Part shown: positions 11,501 through 22,110 of the stretch, one piece after another
Layout of the letters: each line of letters opens with the position of its first letter
How positions within the stretch are numbered: position 1 is the first letter of the stretch
Source: Batillaria attramentaria
Taxonomy: Eukaryota > Mollusca > Gastropoda > Batillariidae
Direction of reading: 5' to 3'
Assembly: GCA_018292915.2 (NCBI GenBank)
Contig: JACVVK020000216.1
Location: 438,001-502,000 of the forward strand
DNA: 64,000 nucleotides
Position numbers and translations under genes: made by a program
Notes under the pieces: generated by a model
Database searches by the model: none
Told to the model about the DNA's origin: nothing
The model's input: the letters and a program-made list of their open reading frames with translations, nothing else

Positions 11501-14500
11501 TTTTCCTGCCTGTTGTGGTGGTCTTCATGATCCAGTCGATGACCAGGAGGAAGAGGAACGGGGACAACAGGCATCCCTGGCGGACTCCGGTCTTCACCTC
11601 AAAGCTTTCTGACAACTGGCCGGCATGGGCAATCCTGCAGCTCATGTCTTTGTAGGTGCACTGGATCAGGGAGATGATCTTCCCGGGAACTCCATAGTGC
11701 CTTAGCAGCTTCCACAGCGCCTCTCTGTCTACACTGTCGAAGGCCTTCTCATAGTCTATGAAGTTGATGTAGAGGGGGGAGTTCCACTCCAGTGACTGCT
11801 CAACGATGATGCGTAGGCTGGCGATCTGGTCAGCGCAGGACCTGTTCCTGCGAAAGCCCGCCTGCTGGTCTCGGAGCATAGGGTCGACTGCCTCCCTCAT
11901 CCTCTCCAGTAGAATTCTGTTGAGAACCTTGCCTGGCACTGACAGGAGCATGATCCCTCGGTAGTTGCTGCAGTCCCTGAGGTCCCCTTTCTTTGGCAGC
12001 TTGATGACGATCCCTTCTTTCCACTGGGCTGGCACCTCTTCCTTCTCCCAGATCTTGCTGAATAGGCTGTGCAGCATGTTGACGGCTGTCTCTGTGTCTG
12101 CTTTGATGGCTTCTGCTGGTATCTCGTCCGGCCCTGCAGCTTTCCCATTTCTCAGTGTCATGATGGCTTTCCTGATCTCCGCCTTAGAGGGCTTGTCGCA
12201 GTTGATGGGTAGTTCTGTCTCAGCTGGCGGGATGTCTGGTGGTGTTTCAGGGATGGGGCGATTTAACAGCTCCCTGAAGTGTTCTGCCCATCGCTTCAGC
12301 TGTTCCTCAGTTGTTGTCAGTGGGTGCCCGTTCTTGTCCTTCACTGGTTTGTCTGTCTGCTGAAATTTGCCCGCGAGCTTCTTGGTCACCTGGTACAGGT
12401 CTTTTAGGTTCCCTTGTCCAGCTGCTTCCTCTGCTTGATTGGCCAGGTCGTCGATGTAGTCCCTCTTGTCCTTTCTGGTGCTCCTCTTCACTTCTCTGTC
12501 AGCTGCTGTGTATTCTTCCTGTGCCTTTGCCTTAGCTCTTCTTGTTCGGCTCGTGTTCAGTGCAGTTTTCTTCTTTTTCCTAACTTCCAGCTTCTGGATG
12601 GTGTCAGCAGAGATCCATTCCTTGTGTTGGGTCTTTCTCTTGCCAAGGACCTCTTCGCATGTGTCGTGCCAGAGTTTCTTGCTGTGTTCCCACTGTGTCT
12701 CGATATCCATTCCACTGTCTTCTATCAGGTCTTGCAGTGGCTGGAACCTGTTGGAAAGGCTGATCCGGAATGCTGCTTGTGTCTCTGTGTTCCTGAGTAG
12801 GCCAACGTTGTACCTGGTCCGTGTGTTGTTGGCGTTGGTGTGTCTCTTAAGCCGAAGTCTCAGTGTTGTTGCAAGAAGGTGGTGGTCTGATGATACATCG
12901 GCACCCCTCATCACGCGCACATCTCGCCACGATCTCCTGAACTTCCGGCTGATGCAGATGTGATCAATCTGGTTCTCCGTGACATGGTCCGGCGATCTCC
13001 ATGTGGCCTTGTGGATGCGCTTGTGTGGGAAGATGCTGCCTCCTATCACTAGCTGGTTCAGGGCACAAAAGTCTGCAAAGCGCTCGCCATTTTCGTTCAT
13101 CTGTCCCAGTCCGTGTGTTCCCATGGTGTTCTCATAGCCTGTGTTGTCTGATCCAATCTTGGCGTTGAAGTCTCCCATAAGTATGGTCATGTCCTTGGCT
13201 CCTCCTCTATCTATCACTGTCTGCAGTTGTTGGTAGAAGTCATCTTTTTTCTCCTCTTCCGCATCATTGGTGGGAGCGTAGCACTGGATGATGTTTAGCT
13301 TGATGTCTTTCTTCTTGGTGATGAATTTGGCTGTGATGATGCGGGAGTTGACAGGTTCCCAGCCGATGAGTGCCCGCTGTGCCTCCGGTGCCAGCATCAG
13401 GGCCACGCCCTCAGTGTGGGGGGCTCCATCCTCTGTGTGTCCCGAGTACAGCAATTGCTCTCCCGATGAAAATCTCAGCTGTCCTGTCTGTAGCCACCTT
13501 GTCTCACTCAGTCCCAGTACTCCTATCTTGTAGTTCTTCATCTCTCTTGCTACTTGTATGGTCCTTCCTACTTCATACATAGTCCTGATGTTCCATGTGG
13601 CTACTCTCGTCGTTGTCCTGGGTGTTAGAAGGGGGGTCGGCCTTGCAGCTTCCTTTCGGCTTTCACTGCAATGCGTCATAGGTCTCCGGGATGGAGACCC
13701 TTCCTTGCCCAGGTGAATGTTTTGGTTTGTTGCTGTCGATGCTTCTGTAACGTTATGTTTTTTACAGGTAGGGCTGTTAACCCTACGCAAACCCGTTTAG
13801 CCTCTTGGAGAGGTGGTCCACATTCGTCTGACCTCTACCCTTCGACCTGTCCAGCTTGGGTGACCCTGCCAGGAGCACGTGCTCCCGCTGGCGTAGCTCT
13901 CTGGGTCATTGAGGTACACAAGCCACTACCCCACGACAAGGGTTGGACCATGTAGGGACTGCTATGGTGGTGCTACCATATTTTCATGTCTGGTTGTACT
14001 TTATGACCATTCTTTGCATTCGTAGCTGTTAGGTGACCCTGTTATTCATGTGGCATTCCTTTTTTTTTTTTTTTTTGGTTAGGGTGGCCAGTGGACCTTT
14101 ATAATGAATGAAAGATGGGAATGGTATAATTATGCGGTGTCTTAGAATGGTTATGAAACATGCATGGATGTCTTACTGCATGTAGTTGTGCGGTTGCAGT
14201 TAATTATTATAATTTTTCGTGCCTATCAGGATGATGATGAAGATGTGGACCTGTCTAAGTACGACCTTACTGACAGTGGTGACGACAGCAAACCTGCAGA
14301 TAAGAAAACAGAAGAGAAAAAAGACAAGAAGAGGTCAAAGTCTAGATCACAGTCCAGGTCTAGATCTAGATCCAGATCAGGATCAGGCTCCTCCAGGTCG
14401 TCTCGCTCTGGGAGTTCCTCTTCCTCCTCCTCCTCAAGGTCAAGATCGCGGTCACGGTCCAGATCTCGATCTGGATCAAGCTCGGGATCATATTCCAGAG

Positions 14501-15938
14501 ACAGCAGAAGCAAGAAGCATTCAAAATCTAGGTCCAGGTAACACTCGGTAACCTAGGTAACAACTGGTCAAAGGTCAATATCATTTTTATTTGGTGACCT
14601 GTTGTGGTTGTTGTTTTTGAAGCTTTGTGTTGCTGTTTGTTTCTCACATTTCTTCACACTATATTGGTGTTGACATTACAGGATTTGATCATTTGAAGTT
14701 TATTGTACAGCAGTGGCAGAGTATAATAACTGAAAGGAAGGCTCATTGGGCGATTATGTTGTGTTAGAAATAGGATGATGAATTATATGACCTTCCTATT
14801 TATCTCTTCTTTTTTTTTCTTTGTTTTTTTTTAATAATGACACTGGTGTGCATTTTTCATGAATTTGTATTGCACTGATACATTGTAGCAAGCTGTATTG
14901 GAAAAGGACTTGCATTAGTATCTGCTATTTCCTTAAGTGTTATCACACAGGAAGGGTGTTATTTTCTAAAATGATAAATATGAATTCTTCAGTCCCAGTT
15001 TTAAATTTATTGTCAAGGAATGTTTAGCTTAGGTGTGCGTGTTTTTGTCTGTGGGTCGTACTTGTGGAATTGGACAGGTTTTAACGGTTGTTTTGACTAC
15101 TGAGTGTATGTAAATCACGCTGAGATAGGTTTGAAAAAAAAAGAGTTTAAAACCAGGTAAGTTATGTGTAATTATAAACGGGATAAAAGGCCAAGCAAGA
15201 TTGTGAGATGTCAGCTGAATGGAGAGAAAGAAGATGGTTGTTTTTACTTATAGTTATTCAGGTTTGCCTACATCACACTCCCTCGCATTCGTACTTGACT
15301 CTGCAGTCTTGCTTAGCCATCATTTGGAATTTGGATTTGGCTTTCATATATATTGTAAAGTGTTTTTAATACATGTACTGTGACTATCACTGTTTGCCGA
15401 GTGCCACTAGTTTGGTGGTATTATTCAGGCTAAGATTTACATTTTCTTCTAGAGTCTGGTTTCTTTGAAAGCCAGTTATGGATAGTCCTGTTTGAAATTG
15501 TAAACTTGACCAGGACTACAAAGAAAATAAGTGTGCTGATGCTTTTATCACCAAAGTAACATGGATGGTTACTCTTACTTTAAGTAGGATTACTGTGGCA
15601 ACACTCTGATGTGAACCTGTTGAATCTGATATGATCTGCCAGATCAGTGTCATGTGCACACTGGTGTACTCCAGAGTCCAGTTTGTCCATGTTTACAGCA
15701 TCTTTTTTTTTTTTTTTCTCTCTCTCTCTCATTCATGGCTCTTGATGGATTTGGTGTGCTTTGTAACAGGTCAACGTCCAAGGGACGCCACTCCAGCGGA
15801 CGGAAGCGGCAGCATAGTGGTTCTAGCTCTCGCAGCCACTCACGTTCCCGGTCCCACTCCCGCTCCCGGTCGGGCGACAAACGGTCGAGGTTTGACACAG
15901 ACCTAGTGCAGCTGGGGATAAGAGTTGGGGGTTTATAG
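8569..15938 (+). CDS. ZRANB2: Zinc finger Ran-binding domain-containing protein 2 (splicing factor)
   Basis: A nuclear SR-like splicing regulator that binds GGU-type RNA through two RanBP2 zinc fingers. Exons are 8569-8627, 8848-8900, 9224-9329, 9711-9873, 10270-10425, 14230-14537 and 15770-15938 (TAG), all in frame, 337 aa (human about 330). Finger 1 is DWICPDSKCGNVNFARR plus NQCNKC; finger 2 is DWQCKSCGNVNWARR plus MSCNMC, both with the W-x-C and N-x6-C-x2-C spacing. Between them lie KKGGTEIGKAMAEKSKGLFS, then acidic DISKYKLD and DLSKYDLT repeats, then a long RS domain. A donor at 15889/15890 joined to an acceptor at 16222/16223 would replace the last residues by Arg-stop (323 aa); both ends are possible. 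Intron 5 carries an antisense LINE of 3.3 kb. The 3' UTR may be long. Confidence 0.95.
9954..10157. mobile_element. MITE family M1, copy 2
   Basis: The ends CAGGGGTTTGTATATATCTG and, inverted, CAGGGTTTCATATCTGTAGG form imperfect terminal inverted repeats. The interior shares GACCGATTCATTTTCAAAATG with the other copies. 204 bp, in ZRANB2 intron 4. Confidence 0.7.
10664..13956 (-). mobile_element. Nearly intact APE-type non-LTR retrotransposon (LINE)
   Basis: A 3.3-kb element inserted antisense in ZRANB2 intron 5. It is flanked by a perfect 12-bp target duplication, GACTGCTATGGT, at 10652-10663 and 13957-13968. Its 3' end is a short tandem tail, (AAGT)n, instead of poly-A, as in RTE-like elements. 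A single long open frame fills it (see the ORF entry). The perfect duplication and open frame argue for a recent insertion. Clade (RTE-like or a relative) is inferred from tail and ORF style, not proven. Confidence 0.92.
10671..13679 (-). CDS. LINE ORF: endonuclease plus reverse transcriptase
   Basis: An uninterrupted frame opens at about 13796 with no ATG until 13677-13679, then runs to a TAA inside the AAGT tail; from that ATG it is about 1,002 aa. The N-terminal APE endonuclease shows ATWNIRTM, LSETRW, YAPTNDAEE, MGDFNAKIG and SDHHLLATT. The reverse transcriptase follows with LPKKGDLRDCSNYRGIML, QAGFRRNRSCADQI, FIDYEKAFDSVDR, GVRQGCLLSPFLF and the catalytic FADD box near 11444-11455. The C-terminal region has LLYGCETWR and GHTLRK plus a basic GKRKRGRPR stretch. 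It would nick target DNA and copy the element RNA there. No frameshift or stop is seen, so it may encode active protein. Confidence 0.93.
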   Translation of the reverse strand: MTHCSESRKEAARPTPLLTPRTTTRVATWNIRTMYEVGRTIQVAREMKNYKIGVLGLSETRWLQTGQLRFSSGEQLLYSGHTEDGAPHTEGVALMLAPEAQRALIGWEPVNSRIITAKFITKKKDIKLNIIQCYAPTNDAEEEKKDDFYQQLQTVIDRGGAKDMTILMGDFNAKIGSDNTGYENTMGTHGLGQMNENGERFADFCALNQLVIGGSIFPHKRIHKATWRSPDHVTENQIDHICISRKFRRSWRDVRVMRGADVSSDHHLLATTLRLRLKRHTNANNTRTRYNVGLLRNTETQAAFRISLSNRFQPLQDLIEDSGMDIETQWEHSKKLWHDTCEEVLGKRKTQHKEWISADTIQKLEVRKKKKTALNTSRTRRAKAKAQEEYTAADREVKRSTRKDKRDYIDDLANQAEEAAGQGNLKDLYQVTKKLAGKFQQTDKPVKDKNGHPLTTTEEQLKRWAEHFRELLNRPIPETPPDIPPAETELPINCDKPSKAEIRKAIMTLRNGKAAGPDEIPAEAIKADTETAVNMLHSLFSKIWEKEEVPAQWKEGIVIKLPKKGDLRDCSNYRGIMLLSVPGKVLNRILLERMREAVDPMLRDQQAGFRRNRSCADQIASLRIIVEQSLEWNSPLYINFIDYEKAFDSVDREALWKLLRHYGVPGKIISLIQCTYKDMSCRIAHAGQLSESFEVKTGVRQGCLLSPFLFLLVIDWIMKTTTTGRKNGIQWTLWTQLDDLDFADDLALLSHSHSQMQDKTTCLEATSAGTGLKINRRKTELMKINTTANTPVTVGGESIREVESFVYLGSVVDGQGGTDRDVTARIGKARAAMVMLKNIWASKVVSIRTKLRIFNSNVKSVLLYGCETWRTTKTMQQKIQSFLNTCLRRIFNIRWPEKIRNEELWERAGQEPAAKQILRRKWGWIGHTLRKPASSTTRQALTWNPQGKRKRGRPRNSWRRDTEAELYKQGTNWTGVARIAQNRVRWRRVVDGLCSTWSQGPK

Positions 15939-18900
15939 GCTGTTGTCAGCACAGATATGACAGTGCTGTACTGCAGTATGTTTATGTTTATGGCAGTGGG
16001 TGTGGAATCAGAAGAAATGAGAAAAGATGTTTGTATTCACTAATTCAGCAATTTTGTACTTCCACTTCTTCAGAAGAGGGCCTGGATTCAGCATATTTCT
16101 TTTTAGCTGTTGAGATTTTTTTCTTTTAATGTGTTTGTGGTTGGCTGTGTCTTTCTGTACTGTTGCCTGTTTCTAAACACAGATATAATTTTTTTTTTTC
16201 TGTCTGTCTGTTGTGTGTGCAGGCGCTGAAAGGTGGAGAGCTTTAAACTGATGGCAGACTTGGTTACTGAGATCTACCAAGTTTTCCCATCACAGTGGAT
16301 TCCATCTGATTTTGCCAGTACACCATTATTTAACACAGCAAAGTTACTGCAGCATAATTTGATTCATTCACATGAATGACTTGTGGTATTCCCCTTTAAC
16401 ACACAGTGGAAGATGGGGTAAGTGTAACATAGGATGAAAGTCTGGTGGGGTTTACTGTTGGGCATGGTTTCAGGGAGGACATGGTGGTGGTGGAGGGGGG
16501 GGGGGGGGCGTAATCTACTGAGACTGTTATTACAAAACATGTCACCTGTTACATTGGGGCTTTAAGAGCCAATTTCTTCCTTCAGTTTGTGCCATTGCGT
16601 TGATGTTGGAAGTTTGACGTGAGATGCATGAGATGTGTCTTGGGGTAGTCTTCTTACAGCCTTGGCGACTTCATTTTAATGAGGCTTCACCTGCACCAGG
16701 TTATGTTGGACAGACTTTTACGTGCATGGTGGGTAAACCTCAGTGGTTAGGTATAGTGGATGGCTATATCATGTTGGTTCACTGTCATTTTCACTTTTTG
16801 ATACCACCAGTGTAACCCACCCGCAAGTCCAGTGTCGCTTTTCATGATGTCCCTGATGGTGATAATCTGTCAGTCTTTGGACAGTTTGTGCATGTTCAGT
16901 TCCGAAGGACTACACATTAATCAAGCTTTAGTGTATTGTGCATAGCAGCCATGACTAATATGCAGAGAGAGAAAGATATTTGTGTGTCTTGTTATACATG
17001 TAGTATCGGCGGCCCAGCTTTTTTGGGGGGGGGGGGGGGGGGGGGGCATAAATGACAGTGGAGGCTACGGATTTTCTACAGAAATGGGAATGGTACCGAA
17101 ACTTTTCAGGGGGTATGGATGTGGTGATGTAAATGTGACCCTGTGCGTTTTAACTTTTCAGTAACTGATTCCTTTGACGTAGACATTTTGCCTCAAAGTA
17201 AACGGACAGGACTTCCAATCTGTACCCCAGTGTGTAATTGCTTACTGGTCTAGGCTCTTGACTGCTGACACGCTTGACTCCTTGCCACCCACTGCCTGTG
17301 CTATACTGGTACTGTCCTTCCATTCAGGTTTTCTGTTGGGTAAATCAGTCTACGGGGGCACAGGGAAAAAAGTTGTCAAGAGAAAACCTTGTTTGGGGGG
17401 GAAAGAGGGAGGAGGGAGGGGTCAACAGGTGTTACTATACTGATAACATTTTTTTTTTCCTGGAATAAATTTATCTAGTATGAATTTATTTGAGTCATCA
17501 ATTGTACCACACATGTATCACTTTTTTTTTTCAGTCATGATTGTACTTGTTAATGTTTTGCAGTTCATAGCTTTTTTTGCTTTCATTTTAGTGTGTGATT
17601 TTCCAGACCTTCTCATGTTTGAGCTTTATGATTTAATAGTTTATGTAAGCAATGAAATTTCTCTGTTGTGTCTGAGCGTTTCTTGGCTTCTGGGAAATGT
17701 TAATTATTCATCTTATCTCATTCATCATGTCACCTTTGATTATTCAATTTATTGTGGTCCGTGTTGTCGGTATGTTTTGTAAGAGTGCAACCCAGGTAAG
17801 TATTCTTAGCGTAGCATCATTAGTTCCTTGGTCAGTGTTACTGAGTGGGTGTTGAGCACTACCTTTTTCCGTTCTGATTTCCTGAAGATACAGGTCCACC
17901 ACACCTTAATTTCCCCTGTTGGGGTAATAAAGATCTATTGAATTGAATTGAGGTCACTTCCACTGTAACTTCATTTTAGTAGTCAAACGGATACTGATAA
18001 CCTCACTCACTGGCAAGCATGGCTGTGGAAAGATAATTCAGTCCCTCATAACCCTGCACACACACACACACACATTATCCTCCTTTTTCAGATGGTTACA
18101 GACATACCTCACTGGTTCAAATGTGGTGAAACAAATTTGGCTAAAAATGGCGTTGAACATGAAAATCACATATCCTGCAATGCATAGTTGGCCGACTAGG
18201 GGCTACAGTTGGGTGGGATAATGTAAATGAACCTGTGCATTATAACGTATCCGTAAGCCAAGCCTTTGACGTTGATATTTTTCATCAGTTGATATTACTT
18301 CATATGCTTTTGATGCCATTGATCTCTAAATGGACATGGCCTTTAACGTTTTGTTTTTTTTTTGGGGGGGGGGGGGGGGGGGTAGCTGGGAGCTTGATGT
18401 TTCGGACTTTCCAGGAATTTTTCATTGCAGTATAGTCAGAAAGAGATTGATCTTTCGCGAGCTTCCAAACTTTTGTCAGTAGATCCACTAAAAGTAGAAC
18501 GCTTTGTACATGTAACAAAGGTGACCTGTAACTACAGTGTGAAACAGTTGATGCATTTTGGATATATATAGATGAAATTAGTGTTTAACATCCCTTCATG
18601 CACACTGACCATGGTCTGTTACTCTAAAGAATGATCTTCTGTTCTCAGCATTTCAGACATCGGTAAAATCTGAAAAGTTGTGCACATTTTGCAGACAGGC
18701 AGTACTTTTGTCAGTGCAAAGAATACACAGTAAATGGGGGGAAAAACCCTGACTAAAATTACCTGCCAGTAAGAGAATGGTGTAAAATGAGTTGCAAAAT
18801 ATGTGTATACATTTAGCTGAAGATTTCATTCAGTGAACTTCCACAGATGTACCTTCAGGTGACATCTTTTCCCTTTTAATTTTGCTGCAGATTTTGTGTA

Positions 18901-19080
18901 AAACAAATGTCATCTGTGTGCTTTGAAATGTAGCCATTTTTCCTTGCAAATAAAGTGGTTATGTGTACAATAGTTTTCAGCCTTTTTGTCGATGTTATGT
19001 GCCAGTGTATGATTGTGCATTTCAGCATTGTACCAGTTACACAAGTAGAAAACAAGCTGAAACCAGTCAGTAGTTCAAAC
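15939..19080. other. ZRANB2 3' UTR or intergenic DNA, no gene seen
   Basis: AT-rich sequence with G-runs and a few possible AATAAA signals (for example near 17464 and 18946). The open frames here are short, hydrophobic and unlike known families. Part may be a long ZRANB2 3' UTR. A LINE/SINE-type 3' tail (GGGGTAATAAAG followed by TTGAATTGAA) lies at about 17912-17950. Confidence 0.5.
17908..17952 (+). mobile_element. LINE 3'-end fragment
   Basis: CCCC-loop-GGGG hairpin followed by TAATAAAG and ATTGAATTG tail units. The same ending occurs at 54403-54445 behind a LINE C-terminus and, in variant form, at 41057-41097 and at the 3' ends of the SINE C copies. Confidence 0.6.
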
Positions 19081-19619
19081 ATTTATTTTGCACATGCACA
19101 CTTTTCAAGTCTGATACACATACATATATATTAATTCATACTGAACAATTATTTGCACAGCAATATATAACTGTACTATTTCCCACACGCAAAAGCCAAA
19201 ATCCAGGTCAACATGATTTTTGAAACTTTACATAACCCAGGGCTCAATCCTTGAGCCCATGATGCCAAACCTGAATAAGAGTGAAAGACAATTGCCAGGT
19301 GTTCTTGGATTCATTGTTTCATCCATCGCATATAATGTATACATGTACCAGTAGATATGTCCATGACACTTTTCCTGATTATTTTTGACAAAGAAAACGT
19401 ATTATCTGTTTCACAAGCACGTGCATGTCATTTATATGAAATTTTATTTAGGAAATTACTCCATCATAAACACCGGCTGGAGGGTATGTGTGTGTGTGTG
19501 TGTGTGTGTGTGTCAATGTCGTATCTGCTTTACAGATGAAGCTAAATACTCTAATTTATCACTTCCAGGGTTAAATACCTGTGCAGAAGATTAATGTTTG
19601 ATGAGAGTATCATACAAAT

Positions 19620-20494
19620 TCCTAGCATTATTTTGCAATCTATGTGCTTGAATAAGATTTTATAACTCATACTATAAGGGAAGCACATACCTACACCTCT
19701 AAATAGTTTTGCTAGTCTGTTCATAGGTACACGCTGCATGGCAGTCCATGATTGAAGTCGGGGTGAAAGAGGGACAGATAACTGTTTTGGATTCAGTTGG
19801 CAGTGCTTTCAGAGAAGCAGTTGTCCACTTTATTACGATAATGATAAGAGATTGTGGTTTAACATTCATTATCCACCCAAGAAAAATCTGTAATCGTACA
19901 AATCTGAACATGTTATTGAATGTGCAGCATCAGGAAGCAAGAATGCAGACTTGCCCAGATGCTGTGTTCAATGGAAGAAAAAAGAGCTCAAGGACTCAGT
20001 GGAGTGCCGTTCTGAATTCATGGCTGTGGAAATTTAAAGCTTTTCAGCAAATGACAAAGTTCACACATGTATACATGTTAGTACACTCAAGATACACTTC
20101 ACAGTCTGCCATGATGCAGTCTGTAAGAGAAATATCCTTTTTACGGAAAATAAACGTATGCAGTATTTCTAATGTTTTCCTAACTAGCACACACTATGGT
20201 ATGCCAATGTCAAAAGCAAACCTGGACCACCTCCCATTAATCCCCGTGACATGATGAAAGGCTGAGGTCATCCTCTTTGCTACAGATCCTTAAACAGGAT
20301 TTTGGGGGAGTAAGAACTATAGGTGAGTTGTTTGTGATGGTACTCGAGATGTGCTAGAATGAAATGAAATGCCTTTTGCAGTTGGCGAGCAGTACTAATG
20401 CCCTATGGGGTGTAAAACCCATTTTGCAAAAATGACCTATGGGCCAGATCTGTTACTTAGGCAAAGTGGAACTACCAAGACAATATACTTGATA

Positions 20495-20526
<32 letters not shown>

Positions 20527-22027
20527 GTGTGTGCAGGGGCTCCAGCTTCAGAGAAAGGTACAAAAGAGGTTGCCCAGCTGGCATCTGTGTATACCATACA
20601 CATCAGCCTGACAGTTCTCTCAATTACAATCCATCAGAAATGACATCAATATAATCTGGTGTTTTGGGTCAAGTTGTGTTACAGCCTCCTTGAATCCAAA
20701 CAGGTCAAACATATCACTGACAATGGACTCGAATGCTTTGTCAAGAAGTGATTTCACACCAGTTACCTGTAAGGCATGAACTGCAGGGCAAAATTGTAAT
20801 GAGTGCATGCTCCCAGTCATCTTTTGCAGGTCTGTAAGTACATGTTGTTTACTACGTTTGTCGTATATCATTTAAAGGGAAATTTACCTGGCCATTTCTC
20901 CTGGTGCAAATTTATACTATTGGCCGAAAACTTAGAACAATCAAGGTCTACGCTGTGATTTGCACAGTGGCATTTGGTATGGGTGTTAATCTACCAAACA
21001 TCACCTCTGTATTGCTTTGGGGTGCACCTCAGTCAATTCTTTGATTTTTGGCAGCAAATTGGTAGGTGTGCCAGAAAACCAGCACTGACATGAAGGGATG
21101 GACAGTATACTGTGCATCTGCCCAATACTGTCACTGAGGTCCTGCCAACCGCAAGTTGACCACACCTCCAGCCTGCACTACTCCTCCTCACAAACTCCCA
21201 GCACTGTTACTTTGCAATCTATGTGCTTGAATAAGAGATTGTGGTTTATCTAGGGAAACCAGGAAAAAAAATCTGATATTGTATAAATCTGAACATTTCA
21301 TTGGATGTTCTGCAGCTAGAAGCAAGAATGCAGACTTGCCATGATACTAGCTACATGTATACTACTTGCAGTTTCAATGCAAGAAAAAAACAGCTTTGTC
21401 CAAGGACTCACTGGAGTGCTGCTAGGGACTCATGGATGCAGACAAAAACAAGACAGCTGACTTGCAAAGATACTACATGTAGCTATACTGGCACACAGTT
21501 TCAGGCTTTCAGGGATGGGGATCAATACACTGAACATAACCTCTGTATTGCTTTGGGGTGCACCTGAGTCAATGCTTGATTTTTGGCAGCAGGTTGGGAG
21601 GTGTGCACGAGATCCAACACCGACAGGAAGGGCTGGGCTGGCTCTGTCTTTTCCTGGTGCTGTCTCATATGATACAAAAAAAAAAAAAGTAGTCTCAGGT
21701 TATGCCAACCACAAGATGACTTCCCCCTTTAACGGCAATGCTCCAACCACTCCTCCTCCGAAACTCCCAGCACTGTTACTTAATTTTGAAATCTGTGTGC
21801 TTGAATAAGAGATTATAGTTTATTTAGATTCATGTAGATTTAGTGCAGGAAAATTGTAAAAACCTGAACATTTCACTGGATGTGCTGCAGCAAGAAGCAA
21901 GATGCAGACTTGCCCTTATGCTAGCTACACTGGCATACGGTTTGAATGCAAGAAAAAACAGCTTTGTCCAAGGATTCACTGCAGTGTTGCTATGGACTCA
22001 CAGCTGTGGACAAAAGCGAGAAAGTTG

Positions 22028-22062
<35 letters not shown>

Positions 22063-22110
22063 ATGGATGTTTAGGAAATGGCAATAGCTGCAAATCTTAT
22101 GTAAAAGCGT
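19620..22110 (+). pseudogene. Repeated, broken RecQ-like helicase fragments
   Basis: Motif V and VI sequence of an SF2 RecQ-like helicase is visible twice. Around 20955-21080 the frame reads TVAFGMGVNLPNITSVLLWG, then after a one-base shift DFWQQIGRCAR. Around 21535-21640 it reads SVLLWGAPESMLDFWQQVG then RCARDPTPTGRAG. The two copies are offset by 536 bp. A downstream block (AATCTGTGTGCTTGAATAAG, then GAAGCAAGAATGCAGACTTG) follows each of them and also occurs a third time at about 19850-20030. Stops and frameshifts break every copy, so this is a decayed, partly tandem-duplicated gene or transposon-carried gene. Confidence 0.6.
22029..22060. repeat. (GA)n microsatellite
   Basis: Pure GA tract of about 30 bases at the end of the last helicase-associated repeat block. 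Confidence 0.9.

Noticed and set aside
10645..13955. Plus-strand open frames of 60-165 codons within the LINE
   Set aside because: They are antisense shadows of the long retrotransposon frame.
14226..14513. Minus-strand Asp/Glu-rich frame opposite ZRANB2 exon 6
   Set aside because: Reverse complement of the RS-domain repeats; no independent support.
17480..17782. Hydrophobic 100-codon frame, possible membrane protein
   Set aside because: AT-rich DNA gives hydrophobic frames by chance; no family pattern, no splice context and no start context.
21902..22087. Glu-Arg repeat protein
   Set aside because: Produced by the (GA)n microsatellite at 22029-22060.
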